Origin: Lachnospiraceae bacterium | GTDB taxonomy: Bacteria > Bacillota > Clostridia > Lachnospirales > Lachnospiraceae | Length of the DNA stretch: 61,251 bases | Direction: 5' to 3' | Assembly (NCBI GenBank): GCA_023663945.1 | Contig: JAMPGL010000019.1 | Coordinates: 1 to 61,251 of the forward strand | In this document: one piece after another, positions 8,335 to 16,498 of the stretch | How the letters are laid out: every line of letters begins with the position of its first letter | How positions within the stretch are numbered: position 1 is the stretch's first letter | The notes under the pieces: model-generated | Told to the model about the DNA's origin: nothing | The model's input: the letters and a program-made list of their open reading frames with translations, nothing else | Database searches by the model: none | Made by a program: the position numbers and the translations under genes

Positions 8335-8471
8335 GCAGAGGAATATTTTGCCAGACAACAGCGGCAACCAATGAGGAATACAGAAAGGAATTGAAGAGGA
8401 AAAACGTCTGGCTTGGCTTTTGCCTGCTTGGGTCGGTGGCAGCATCCGCCTATTATAAGAAAAAGATGTAA
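8331..8471 (+). CDS. Small single-pass membrane protein (46 aa)
   Basis: It starts at an ATG overlapping the stop of the XRE gene (ATGA) with GGAGG upstream. The product is 46 residues: a charged N-terminal half (EEYRKELKRKN) and one hydrophobic helix, VWLGFCLLGSVAASAYY, ending in KKKM. Operon position and coupling argue that it is translated. No family recognised; it may be a partner of the CmpB-like membrane protein that follows 16 bases later. Confidence 0.65.
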   Translation: MSRGIFCQTTAATNEEYRKELKRKNVWLGFCLLGSVAASAYYKKKM

Positions 8472-8487
8472 AGGAAAGATGTAAGAT

Positions 8488-9810
8488 ATGGATTTTACTT
8501 TTTATCAATTGTGTTGGTTTTACTTTATTTATTCTTTTATCGGCTGGTGCGGTGAGGTATGTATTGCCGCCGTAAAGAAGAAAACATTTATTAACAGAGG
8601 ATTTGTTAGCGGTCCCTTTTGCCCGATTTATGGCGCGGGGGCCGTAGCATTTGCTGTTTTCCTGCCGGAGCTTACAGGTAATCCGTTCTTTTTATTTTTA
8701 GGAGGAACAATTCTTGCTTCTTTTATTGAATTTGCGACAGGAGCCCTTTTGGAAAAGCTTTTTCACCAAAAATGGTGGGACTACTCGGAGATTCGATTTA
8801 ATTTTGAAGGTTATATCTGTGTAGAATATTCGTTTTTATGGGGTGGCTTTGCGCTGCTTCTTACTTATCTGATTAATCCGGCATTATCCGTATTGATAAA
8901 TATGATACCGCGGCTGGCGGGTGTGATTATTTTGTGGATACTGACGGCATTTTTAACATTAGATACCATGGGAACCTCTCTTGCAATACGGGGGATGCAG
9001 AAAAGGATGGAGCAGCTTGCTCAATTGACCGAAGGGATTGGACAGGTTTCCCGCTTTTTGGAGAACGCCATTACACAGAAAATTGTAAAGCGTATGGAAA
9101 AGGCGTTTCCAGCAATCTCACCGGAAATATTGAAAAAGGAAGCAATCCCAAAAGAAAAGCCGGAAGTTTTTGCGAAGGGATGCGGATTTTATAAGCTTTT
9201 TTCTCTGTTTTTTATTGGAGCATTTTTGGGAGATGTAACTGAGACTATTTTTTGCTTGATTACCACTGGTCAATTGATGAGCCGCAGCAGTGTGGTTTAT
9301 GGCCCGTTCAGTATTGTGTGGGGTTTGGGGTGCGGACTGCTTACGGCGGTTTTGTACCGGATACGGGATAAAAGTGATTCTTATATCTTTGTGGCGGGGA
9401 CACTTCTTGGCGGTGCCTATGAATACATATGCAGCGTATTTACGGAACTGGTATTCGGCACGGTTTTTTGGGACTACAGCGGTTTCCGGTTTAACTTGGG
9501 AGGCAGAATTAATCTCCTTTATTGCTTTTTTTGGGGCATTGCGGCTGTGGTTTGGATGAAACTTTTGTATCCCGGGCTTTCTTCCCGGATAGAAAAACTG
9601 CCTCAAAAAACGGGAAAGATACTCTGCAATTTTCTTATGGTGTTTATGGCAGTCAATTGCCTAATTTCAGCACTGGCACTGGCTCGGTATGGAGAACGGC
9701 AGGCGGAAGGGTCAAAGCCTGCAGAAAATGTGCTGGAAGAATTTTTGGATGAGCGCTTTACGGATGAGAGGATGGAGCGGATTTATCCTAATGCAAAGGC
9801 TGTGGGTTAA
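8488..9810 (+). CDS. Duplicated CmpB-type (PF06541) membrane protein, putative ABC-transporter type IV
   Basis: 440 residues with many membrane segments. Two homologous halves are visible: each has an F/YSFIGW- or FFIGAFLGD-type first helix, a GPFCPIYG/GPFSIVWG motif, and a WDYS-x3-FN motif (FHQKWWDYSEIRFN, FWDYSGFRFN). This is the PF06541 pattern repeated twice with a cytoplasmic linker (~residues 165-235). No ATPase gene is adjacent, so transport is unproven. It ends the XRE operon. Confidence 0.8.
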   Translation: MDFTFYQLCWFYFIYSFIGWCGEVCIAAVKKKTFINRGFVSGPFCPIYGAGAVAFAVFLPELTGNPFFLFLGGTILASFIEFATGALLEKLFHQKWWDYSEIRFNFEGYICVEYSFLWGGFALLLTYLINPALSVLINMIPRLAGVIILWILTAFLTLDTMGTSLAIRGMQKRMEQLAQLTEGIGQVSRFLENAITQKIVKRMEKAFPAISPEILKKEAIPKEKPEVFAKGCGFYKLFSLFFIGAFLGDVTETIFCLITTGQLMSRSSVVYGPFSIVWGLGCGLLTAVLYRIRDKSDSYIFVAGTLLGGAYEYICSVFTELVFGTVFWDYSGFRFNLGGRINLLYCFFWGIAAVVWMKLLYPGLSSRIEKLPQKTGKILCNFLMVFMAVNCLISALALARYGERQAEGSKPAENVLEEFLDERFTDERMERIYPNAKAVG

Positions 9811-9917
9811 ATCTGCGCTTCCCCTGCGGAGATTATCTGGTGGACAAATTTTTTAATACTGTCTGCGTAACAGTTCAGCCTTGCAGTCCCGGATGCACAT
9901 AATTTTACAAATAGATA

Positions 9918-9985
9918 TTGACAAGTAATATTATATGACGTATAGTATGTTTAACACAAATAATACTATACGTCATATAATATTA
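9918..9985 (+). promoter_or_regulatory. PadR promoter with 23 bp perfect inverted repeat
   Basis: TTGACA (9918-9923), 17 bases, TATAGT (9941-9946). A perfect 23-base inverted repeat has its arms at 9926-9948 and 9963-9985, with a 14-base spacer. The left arm covers the space between -35 and -10 and the right arm the transcription start. The core ATGACGTATAGTAT is PadR-operator-like, so this is probably the autoregulatory site. Confidence 0.85.
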
Positions 9986-10020
9986 TAAATAGAAACAGTA
10001 TTGCAGAAAGGAGAAGCGTA

Positions 10021-10344
10021 ATGGTTTTTAATACAGGAGCGGCGCTTTTGGATGCGATTGTACTGGCTGTAGTATCCAGAGAGCAGGAAGGCGCATATGG
10101 ATATAAGATTACGCAGGATGTACGGCAGGTGATTGAACTTTCCGAATCCACATTGTATCCGGTGCTGCGGAGGCTTCAAAAGGATGAATGCCTTGAGGTG
10201 TACGACAGAGAGTGTGCTGGAAGAAACAGGCGGTATTACAAGGCAACGGAAAAGGGAAGGCTTCAGCTTAATCTTTACGAAAGTGAATGGAGAAAATATT
10301 CTGCAAAAATCAATGGAATATTCGAGGGAGGAATGAGCAAATGA
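10021..10344 (+). CDS. PadR-family transcriptional regulator
   Basis: 107 residues of PadR winged-helix type: EGAYGYKITQDV, the SESTLYPVLRRLQKDE recognition region and the RNRRYYKATEKGR wing. The C-terminal dimer helix is short. GAAAGGAGAAGC is upstream of the ATG. It overlaps the DUF1700 gene by ATGA. PadR proteins of this type repress their own operon, commonly of envelope-stress-like genes; the perfect palindrome upstream supports this. Confidence 0.92.
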   Translation: MVFNTGAALLDAIVLAVVSREQEGAYGYKITQDVRQVIELSESTLYPVLRRLQKDECLEVYDRECAGRNRRYYKATEKGRLQLNLYESEWRKYSAKINGIFEGGMSK

Positions 10345-11276
10345 GTAGATGGGAATTTATGAGGCGGCTAGAGTCACTGCTTTCCGACATTTCGCCGAAT
10401 GAGAGGGAGGAAGCGCTTCAATATTATAATGATTATTTTAACGATGCCGGAAGAGAAAATGAGCAGGAGGTCATAAGGGCGCTGGGTTCTCCGGAGCAGG
10501 TGGCAAAGATTGTGAAAGATGGTCTTGCGGATAATCTGGAGGCGGGAGAGTTCACGGAGAATGGATTTTCCAGCCGGAGCGCGGAACAGCGGAATGCCAT
10601 TATAAAAAGCCCCAGGCAGAGCGGAGAAGCAAATGCGCAGAATGGAGAAGCAGCTACGCAGAGCGGAGAAGCAAATGCGCAGAGCAGAGGAATAGATGCG
10701 CAGAGTGAAGGGGCAATTGCACAGAGCGAGGGAATTGCGCAGGGGGGATGGAACAAAAGCGCGGGAACCGGGAGTGCGGAGACCCAAAATGCAGCAGATA
10801 GAAAAAGCAGTGCCGGAAATGGGGAAGCCTCTTCTTTTTCAAAAGAAAGCGGTAATGCGGCGGCAGGAGATGCCGGCAGACAGAAAAAGAAGGATGAGTT
10901 TCCAACATGGGCAATTGTGCTGATTGTGATTGGGTGCGTTATTCTCTCACCGGTAGTTCTGACATTGGCGGGTGCGCTGCTGACAGTGATTGTAAGCGTA
11001 CTGGCAACGGTATTTGGGCTGGTGTTTGGATTTGGGCTTGCGGCGCTGATTCTTTTTATCGTGGCGGTTTCATTGGCGGCAGGAGGATTCGGCTGTGTGC
11101 TTTCGTCACCGATTACAGCGCTGGGGCTTTTGGGCGGCGGGCTGATTTGTCTGTCGTTAGGAATTTTGTTTGTGCTTCTTACCGTATTAGTGGCAGGAAA
11201 ACTGATACCGGCTATTTGTCAGGGAATTGCATATATTTTTAAAAAGCTTTTCGGGAAAAAGGAGGCAGCGGCATGA
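10341..11276 (+). CDS. DUF1700 (HAAS-domain) membrane protein with repeat-expanded linker
   Basis: 311 residues. Residues 1-65 (MSRWEFMRRLESLLSDISPN, then EEALQYYNDYF and ALGSPEQVAKIV) are the DUF1700/HAAS signaling-type domain. A low-complexity linker (~90-185) is made of repeated AQSGEAN/AQSEG units encoded by 18-21 bp DNA repeats (10618-10745). The C-terminal ~120 residues form several hydrophobic helices ending in KKLFGKKEAAA. Coupled to PadR and to the DUF4097 gene by 4-base overlaps. Confidence 0.87.
   Translation: MSRWEFMRRLESLLSDISPNEREEALQYYNDYFNDAGRENEQEVIRALGSPEQVAKIVKDGLADNLEAGEFTENGFSSRSAEQRNAIIKSPRQSGEANAQNGEAATQSGEANAQSRGIDAQSEGAIAQSEGIAQGGWNKSAGTGSAETQNAADRKSSAGNGEASSFSKESGNAAAGDAGRQKKKDEFPTWAIVLIVIGCVILSPVVLTLAGALLTVIVSVLATVFGLVFGFGLAALILFIVAVSLAAGGFGCVLSSPITALGLLGGGLICLSLGILFVLLTVLVAGKLIPAICQGIAYIFKKLFGKKEAAA
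10618..10745 (+). repeat. Imperfect 18-21 bp coding repeats in the DUF1700 linker
   Basis: The unit GCGCAGAGCGGAGAAGCAAA recurs six or so times with substitutions, giving an Ala/Gln/Ser/Gly/Glu linker. Its length is likely variable between strains. Confidence 0.65.
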
Positions 11277-12253
11277 ATAAATTTTTTAAATACGGACTTA
11301 TCACGGCAGGAATTTCGATGGCGGCAGGGATTGTATTTCTGCTGATAGGCATAGCGGTAGAGGGAAAAGTTCTCATCAATAACCCCGAATGGGTGCTGAA
11401 CGGGATGAGCAGGCTGGGGATTTTGGATGAATTGGATGAATTGGATGACTGGCAGGAAGCTCATCATGGAACGCATCACGGAGCAAATTGGAGCTGGGGC
11501 GGAAGCAATAATCAGCTGATAATTAATGGAGAAATACAGGAATCGATAAGCGTGCCGGGAGAAATTTCGGCGGCGGGAATCAGAAAGCTCGGATTGTACC
11601 TTGGCGCGGGGCAGTTTTATATTCAGGAAAAAGACACGGACGACGGTATCATATCCATCACGGTTCAGGGCGCAGGGGACTGCGACTATTATACCGACGG
11701 CGATACGCTGTATGTGGAGACCTTTAAGGGAAATCAGTTTGGAAATGATTTTGTAGGAACCGGAAATCAGGCTGTGATTAGTTTTCCCAAAGGAAGCTTC
11801 TTCGATGAAGTGGAATTGACATGCGGAGCGGGAGTGGCGGAAATCTACAATCTGACTGCCGACGAGTTGGAAATTGAGACGGGAGCCGGAGAGGTCAAGG
11901 TCAATTCTTCCGCTGTATCAAAATTTTCCGCCAATGTCGGTGCGGGAAGAGTCGAAGCCGGAAACATGACAGCCAAGGAGGTTGATCTGGAGCTCGGCAT
12001 GGGAGAATGCGTTTATCAGGGGAAAGGTTTAATCGACATAGATGCGGAATGCGACCTTGGGAACATGGAGATTATAGTGGATGGCTCCAAGGGAGACTAT
12101 AACTATGCGATTGAATGTTCTGCCGGGAATATTGACATTGGAGGAGACAGCATTACAGGGCTGGGCACGGAGAGAAAGATTAATAATGGAGCATCGAGGA
12201 ATTTTGAGTTGTCCTGCAACATGGGAAATATTACGGTAGATTTTCAGAACTGA
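11273..12253 (+). CDS. DUF4097-family beta-strand repeat protein (putative adhesin)
   Basis: 326 residues. An N-terminal membrane anchor (YGLITAGISMAAGIVFLLIG) is followed by a short acidic DELDELDD repeat and a His-rich HHGTHHG segment. From residue ~95 to the end is a beta-helix-like repeat domain with glycine-rich turns (LGLYLGAGQFYI, VELTCGAGVAEI, LEIETGAGEVKV, VDLELGMGECVY, CSAGNIDI, SCNMGNITV), characteristic of DUF4097. Third gene of the PadR operon; the domain is probably outside the membrane. Confidence 0.88.
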   Translation: MNKFFKYGLITAGISMAAGIVFLLIGIAVEGKVLINNPEWVLNGMSRLGILDELDELDDWQEAHHGTHHGANWSWGGSNNQLIINGEIQESISVPGEISAAGIRKLGLYLGAGQFYIQEKDTDDGIISITVQGAGDCDYYTDGDTLYVETFKGNQFGNDFVGTGNQAVISFPKGSFFDEVELTCGAGVAEIYNLTADELEIETGAGEVKVNSSAVSKFSANVGAGRVEAGNMTAKEVDLELGMGECVYQGKGLIDIDAECDLGNMEIIVDGSKGDYNYAIECSAGNIDIGGDSITGLGTERKINNGASRNFELSCNMGNITVDFQN

Positions 12254-12265
12254 CGGGAGGGTATT

Positions 12266-12511
12266 ATGATTACATTGATGCTGATTTTGGTATTTTTCAT
12301 TTTGTTTTTGGTTTTGTCGCTTTGCCTGCGCCTTGCAGGGGGTGTGCTGAAAATTGCTTTTAAATTAATATTCTGCCTGCCTTGCGCGCTCATATGCGGA
12401 ATATTTGGATTGATATGCTGTTGTACGCTGATTTTGATTCCGCTGGGGATTTTAAGTTTTAAGCTGACGGGGATGTTGCTGAATCCGCTGCGGGCGTGTG
12501 TTTCGGTTTAA
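12266..12511 (+). CDS. Small hydrophobic membrane protein
   Basis: 81 residues almost entirely hydrophobic, with two to three predicted helices (LMLILVFFILFLVLSLCL, IFGLICCCTLILIPLGIL). It follows the DUF4097 gene by 12 bases with GGGAGGG before the ATG, and is the last gene of the operon. It is unrecognised beyond the recurrent small membrane proteins found with PadR-DUF1700-DUF4097 operons. Confidence 0.7.
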   Translation: MITLMLILVFFILFLVLSLCLRLAGGVLKIAFKLIFCLPCALICGIFGLICCCTLILIPLGILSFKLTGMLLNPLRACVSV

Positions 12512-12530
12512 TGTAGTAGAGAGAGTTTAG

Positions 12531-12566
12531 AGAACGGACGCTTGTATATGGAGATTTATTTCTACG
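12531..12566. repeat. Right copy of inverted repeat shared with 15-48
   Basis: 36 bases whose reverse complement equals 15-48 plus an extra AT. It sits at the junction between the PadR operon and the MarR-MATE island. Confidence 0.75.
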
Positions 12567-12811
12567 CGCCATATATGGCGTGTAGAATTTGTTTTCTCCG
12601 GAGCGTACCTTATCACAACCTGCTAATTAAACTAAACCGGAATTCTGATAAGACACTTTTTATAGCATTTATTAACTGTTATATCTTATCTTCAAAAAGT
12701 CCGCAAACCCTTGAAAATGCTAAATTTATAGCAAGCGAGTTTGCCCTTACGCTTTCCCTTGTGTTATATCCTTTTCCCAATCCAATCTCCGATTGGATTT
12801 TGTTACTGAAC

Positions 12812-12838
12812 GCCCATAAGGGCAAAAATAAGGGAAAG
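12812..12838. repeat. 27 bp direct repeat, left copy
   Basis: GCCCATAAGGGCAAAAATAA and the following seven bases match 15812-15838 at 25 of 27 positions, exactly 3000 bases apart. The two copies bracket the MarR-MATE-CheW-like genes. GCCC-ATAA-GGGC is itself a small hairpin. Confidence 0.8.
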
Positions 12839-12948
12839 AAAAACCTATAACAAATTATAACACAATATAAATCAGGCGAAAAGAACTGATTGAAATGCTT
12901 TCTTAATTTCTCCGAAAATGTGATTAGAAAAGAAAGGACAGATAAGAT

Positions 12949-13251
12949 ATGAGATTTATATATGCAGAATACAATAGCCTTTTGACAATAGAATCTGCCC
13001 TATGATTCTATTGTATGTACCACAACAGTGTTGATGTAACCACTTTTGACGGATATATCCTGCGGATTGACTGTAATGTGGTGGAAGATGGACCCCGGAC
13101 TACTCCCTGCTCTCAATGTGCTTTAGATGCGTTGGCAATAGACGAACCGCTTGATATATGCAATCCATCGGATTCCCGATGGATTTGATTAGCAATCGAT
13201 GGCAATTTGCAGATGTGGGTGGATGCAGAGGACAGTTTGGAACTATGGTAA
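12949..13251 (+). pseudogene. Broken small gene of mobile-element type, interrupted by two perfect hairpins
   Basis: One continuous 100-codon frame starts at ATG 12949 (AAAGGA upstream) and ends at TAA 13249, but holds two in-frame TGA stops (13003 and 13186). The readable parts, MRFIYAEYN, VDVTTFDGYILRIDCNVVED, ALDALAIDEPLD and QMWVDAEDSLELW, look like one small protein; I think of the DUF6061-like proteins common on integrative elements, with modest confidence. Each stop touches a perfect hairpin: 12985-13014 (11-base stems) and 13162-13185 (10-base stems). Both are multiples of three long. They may be small inserted elements or decay. Confidence 0.55.
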
Positions 13252-13275
13252 ATCCCTTTAGAAAAATCAGAAGGT

Positions 13276-13728
13276 TTAATTATCCCGTTCCATTTCACTG
13301 ACCTTGCAAAACAATTCCAAAATTGTCCTAACAGCCTCGCCAAACCGATTTAATTCACTCGGTTCAAGATAATCCATAAATTCATGGTAGCAGTCAGTGT
13401 TGTCGCTGCGGAATTTGTCCATATAGCTGACTGCCGTATCTGTTATTTTGATTTTCGTGATGCGGCGGTCAGCGGGATCATAAATCCTCTCAATGAAATT
13501 CTGCTCAAACAAGCGGTTGGACATTTTGCTGAGCTGGTGCTTTGGCATATTTATCATTTCAGAAAATTTAGTCATTGTGACAGCGCCGCTTGTGCGTAAC
13601 ATCTGTAAACAATAGTACATTTCAAGGCTCACTCCGTCATCTAACAACTGTTTGATCGGGCGGATAATGCGGTAATTCCAATGGGGTAACAGTAACAGCA
13701 GGTCTTTTTGTATTTCTTTTACGTCCAT
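13276..13728 (-). CDS. MarR-family transcriptional regulator
   Basis: 150 residues from ATG 13728, which has AGGAG eight bases upstream; a longer frame to 13779 runs into the operator. Winged helix: GAVTMTKFSEMINMPKHQLSKMSNRLFEQNFIERIYDPADRRITKI, with the usual DRR wing. Divergent from the MATE gene, with two inverted operator-like sequences between them. It probably represses the pump and itself, responding to a pump substrate. Confidence 0.88.
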   Translation of the reverse strand: MDVKEIQKDLLLLLPHWNYRIIRPIKQLLDDGVSLEMYYCLQMLRTSGAVTMTKFSEMINMPKHQLSKMSNRLFEQNFIERIYDPADRRITKIKITDTAVSYMDKFRSDNTDCYHEFMDYLEPSELNRFGEAVRTILELFCKVSEMERDN

Positions 13729-13752
13729 AATTGATACTCCTAACCATATACT

Positions 13753-13833
13753 AGCATTTGTGCAACTATTTTTCTTCATGTATTGACAGAAAGGTATAAA
13801 TTAGCTATACTGAAATAGTTGTATAAATGCAAC
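13753..13833. promoter_or_regulatory. MarR operators and MATE promoter
   Basis: The sequence 13753-13772 recurs as its near-exact inverse at 13813-13831 (AAATAGTTG-x-x-AAATGC). The MATE promoter TTGACA (13783-13788), 17 bases, TATACT (13806-13811) lies between them, with the right operator over the start site. GTTG...CAAC at 13818-13833 is a further palindrome. Confidence 0.75.
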
Positions 13834-13905
13834 AAATATATTTATGCAATTAAATTGTAGCATATGGCAGATAAAAAAGCAAGAATAAGGCAGGAGGTTC
13901 CTTTG

Positions 13906-15276
13906 ATGAATGAAAAAGCAGAACAGGACAAGAATCTGGAATTGATGGCAGCTGCCCCTATTCCAAAAGCAATTATTAAATTGGGAATACCGACTGTGAT
14001 AAGCAGCCTGATTTCCGTCATTTACAATTTGACAGATACCTATTTCATAGGGCTGCTTGATGACCCGATCCAGCTTGGTGCAATTTCTTTGGCATTTCCG
14101 GTATTCCTTGTCATTCAGGCAGTCAGCACGATTTTTTCGGTTGGTGCGCCGTCTTATATATCAAGGTGTCTTGGCAGCGGCGAATATGGTGAGGTAAAGA
14201 AAACCTCATCAGTAGGGTTTTATGGCATTACGGTCATTACGGTGATTTTATCAGTCCTGTACTTTATCTTCCAAAATCCGATTTTACGGCTTATGGGAAC
14301 TACGGCGGAAAACTATGCTCCGACAAAAGCCTATATGAGCATTATAGTGCTTTTTGCTTTTACAATTTCTGTGCAGGTGGTTCTGCCCTGTGTCCTTCGT
14401 GCGGAGGGTAAAGTAAAGGAATCGGCAGCGGCTCTTCTGATAGGGACGATTGTAAATATCGTATTTGACCCTGTTTTCATTCTTGCTTTACACATGGGTG
14501 CGGCGGGCGCGGCATGGGCAACTATTCTCGGCAATGTCTGTGCAGCAGGATATTGTATCTTTGTCATTCTGAAAAAAGATACATTTCTGTCCCTTTCCAT
14601 AAAAGATTTTGCGCCCACAAAAAGGATTGTAGGGGAAATCTTCAAAATCGGCTTTCCCTCGTCCATTACAAACTTTGTCATGAGTTTTTCAAGCATATTG
14701 CTTAACAATTTTGCATCGATATACGGAAATAATGCGGTATCAGCGGTGGGTGTCGCAAATAAGCTGATGACGGTTATGACTATGACAATTGGTGGATATG
14801 TCATGGGTTATCTGCCCTTTGTCGGTTATAATTATGGTGCGGGAAACAATGAGCGTGTTAAAAAGTCCTTTTGGTTTACAGGTTTATCTTCTACGGTATT
14901 CGGGTTAATCTTAGCAGTTCCGTTTACCCTGCTTGGTTCTGCATTTATGGGGGCTTTTACAAGCGAGGCTCAGATCATAGAGCTTGGCGTGGAATGTCTG
15001 CATATCTATGTTTTCTGTCTGCCGCTTTTAGGTATGCAGTATACAGTGACTGCCACATTTCAGGCAACCGGCAAGGCGCTTTCGGCAATGATTGCCAATC
15101 TTGGAAGGCAGGGAATTTTCTTTATCCCGACAATCATCATCTTCAAACAGATTTTTGGCTTTTATGGTCTTATCTGGGCGCAGGCTTTAGCGGATGCCCT
15201 TGCCGTTATATGTTGTATTTTACTTGCATTGCCAATGATAAAAAATATTTCAAAGGATGATTTATATGGGAAATAA
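13906..15276 (+). CDS. MATE-family multidrug efflux transporter
   Basis: 456 residues from ATG 13906, which has AGGAGG eight bases upstream; an upstream in-frame ATG at 13864 has no ribosome site. Twelve membrane helices in two halves, with family motifs PTVISSLISVIYNLTDTYFIG and, in the second half, GYLPFVGYNYGAGNNERVKK. It is driven by Na+ or H+ exchange in this family. Controlled by the divergent MarR gene and overlapping the CheW-like gene. Confidence 0.92.
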   Translation: MNEKAEQDKNLELMAAAPIPKAIIKLGIPTVISSLISVIYNLTDTYFIGLLDDPIQLGAISLAFPVFLVIQAVSTIFSVGAPSYISRCLGSGEYGEVKKTSSVGFYGITVITVILSVLYFIFQNPILRLMGTTAENYAPTKAYMSIIVLFAFTISVQVVLPCVLRAEGKVKESAAALLIGTIVNIVFDPVFILALHMGAAGAAWATILGNVCAAGYCIFVILKKDTFLSLSIKDFAPTKRIVGEIFKIGFPSSITNFVMSFSSILLNNFASIYGNNAVSAVGVANKLMTVMTMTIGGYVMGYLPFVGYNYGAGNNERVKKSFWFTGLSSTVFGLILAVPFTLLGSAFMGAFTSEAQIIELGVECLHIYVFCLPLLGMQYTVTATFQATGKALSAMIANLGRQGIFFIPTIIIFKQIFGFYGLIWAQALADALAVICCILLALPMIKNISKDDLYGK

Positions 15277-15688
15277 TCATTATCTGAATGTACTTTTTCA
15301 AGTTGGAAAAAGTTTGTTTTTGGTTTCCAGCGAGTATGTATCTGACATACAGTATATTCCGGATTCCATTACGGAACTTCCGAAAGCACCGTTATATATG
15401 CGGAAAACCTGTAATTCTTTTGGAAGAGTTATAACAATGATTGACATAGGGCTGTTGCTCGGCATGAAAGAAAACACCTGCCCTGAAAAACTGATTATTC
15501 TGAATCCGCCCACGAAAGGAATTATGGTAGATAATGTGCTGTCCGTAGAACATACGGAACAGTTTAAGGAAATAGAAAAAAGTTTTGCTGTCCCGCCAAT
15601 CATAAAGAATTTTTATGTCCGTACAGGCAGGAAAGAAATTATTTTGGAAGTGGATATTCCTAATCTTCTTCATAGAACCACACAATAA
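15266..15688 (+). CDS. CheW-like domain protein coupled to a MATE pump
   Basis: About 140 residues. The fold signature is CheW-like: LFLVSSEYVSDIQYIP, then PLYMRKTCNSFGRVITMIDIGLLLGM, then KLIILNPPTKGIMVDNVLSVE, equivalent to the strand-loop order of chemotaxis adaptors. No chemotaxis genes are nearby. The start at 15266 has AAAGGA eight bases upstream and lies within the end of the MATE gene, so the two are translationally coupled. The role is unknown; an adaptor or regulator acting with the pump is an inference. Confidence 0.65.
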   Translation: MGNNHYLNVLFQVGKSLFLVSSEYVSDIQYIPDSITELPKAPLYMRKTCNSFGRVITMIDIGLLLGMKENTCPEKLIILNPPTKGIMVDNVLSVEHTEQFKEIEKSFAVPPIIKNFYVRTGRKEIILEVDIPNLLHRTTQ

Positions 15689-15730
15689 GGCTGATATGAT
15701 AGTAAAAACATTTCATATCAGCCCTTGTTT
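15689..15730 (+). terminator. Terminator of the MATE-CheW-like operon
   Basis: A perfect 11-base stem, GGCTGATATGA (15689-15699) with its complement at 15713-15723, is followed by CTTGTTT. Confidence 0.85.
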
Positions 15731-15811
15731 ATAGCACTTCATTCCGCAAAACTCTTGGATAAGGTTGTTGGAATGGATTAAAACTGAATAAAAAACTTTC
15801 CCTTGTAACTT

Positions 15812-15838
15812 GCCCATAAGGGCAAAAACAAGGGAAAA
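15812..15838. repeat. 27 bp direct repeat, right copy
   Basis: Partner of 12812-12838 (25/27). It sits in a larger imperfect hairpin, CTTTCCCTTGT...ACAAGGGAAAAG (15796-15839). CCGCAAAGCCTTGAAAAT at 15865-15882 also resembles CCGCAAACCCTTGAAAAT at 12701-12718. Confidence 0.8.
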
Positions 15839-15919
15839 GGATACATATTTTGAGGTTAGGCATACCGCAAAGCCTTGAAAATAGGGGAAAGTTAAATCAG
15901 TTAGTAGATAAACTGGAAT

Positions 15920-16498
15920 TTATAGTAAAATCCCCGCCTTCTTCAGCGCCGGCCGCAGCGCCATATAAAGCAGTACGGACACGATTGCGGAAGTCACTGC
16001 GTTGATGGAGGTGGAAGCGATATTCCAGACAAGGGTTACTTCGGCGGCAGGCTTTCCAAGAATAACAAGCTTATATAAATAACCGAAAAGAGGGTCAAAG
16101 ACCACGTTAAATCCCAGCCCGCATACGGAAGCAAGAATTGTCCATTTTAAAACCTTGCCGTTGTCCGTTTCCGTAGATATTTTTCCAAGTTTATGTGCGA
16201 TCAGCCCGGCAATCAGCCCGATGCAGAACTTTAAGATAAAAGTCTTGGGGGCGTAAATGATGTACTGAGGGTCTAACAGGTCGCCGATGGTCATGCCGAT
16301 TGCACCGCCCAGACCGCCGTAGACACCGCCAAGGAGAAGGGCTCCAAGCACGCAGACGGCATTCCCTAAATGAATGGAAGTGGCATCGCCGCCGGGAAGC
16401 TGGATTCGGATTTGCAAAAAGGTAAACACCACATAAGATAAAGCCGCCATCAGTCCGGTCATGGCGATTTTTTGAGTCATTTGATTTTTCATAATCAT
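15920..16498 (-). CDS. ECF transporter S component (vitamin/precursor uptake)
   Basis: 192 residues with about six membrane helices. The AMTGLMAALSYVVFTFLQIRI start and the glycine-rich LGNAVCVLGALLLGGVYGGL / IGMTIGDLLDP segment are typical of S components that bind a vitamin and dock with a shared energy-coupling module. The energy-coupling genes are not here. The substrate cannot be read from sequence; pyridoxine- or hydroxymethylpyrimidine-type S components look closest. GAGGAG is upstream; ATG 16492 is an alternative start. Confidence 0.82.
   Translation of the reverse strand: MIMKNQMTQKIAMTGLMAALSYVVFTFLQIRIQLPGGDATSIHLGNAVCVLGALLLGGVYGGLGGAIGMTIGDLLDPQYIIYAPKTFILKFCIGLIAGLIAHKLGKISTETDNGKVLKWTILASVCGLGFNVVFDPLFGYLYKLVILGKPAAEVTLVWNIASTSINAVTSAIVSVLLYMALRPALKKAGILL

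Larger units (their letters stand above)
12512..12948. other. Mosaic intergenic region, left side of MarR-MATE island
   Basis: It contains the right copy of the 34-36 bp inverted repeat, a TCTAC...GTAGA hairpin (12561-12586), a perfect hairpin AATCCAATC-TCC-GATTGGATT (12780-12800) and CTTTCCCTT pairing with AAGGGAAAG around it. An open frame at 12542-12850 is probably not a gene. Confidence 0.5.

Noticed and set aside
12542-12850. Open frame of 102 codons
   Set aside because: It covers hairpins and two repeats and lacks protein-like character.
13015-13188. Separate 57-codon gene inside the broken frame
   Set aside because: It begins exactly after one hairpin and ends exactly after another; better read as the middle part of one interrupted gene.
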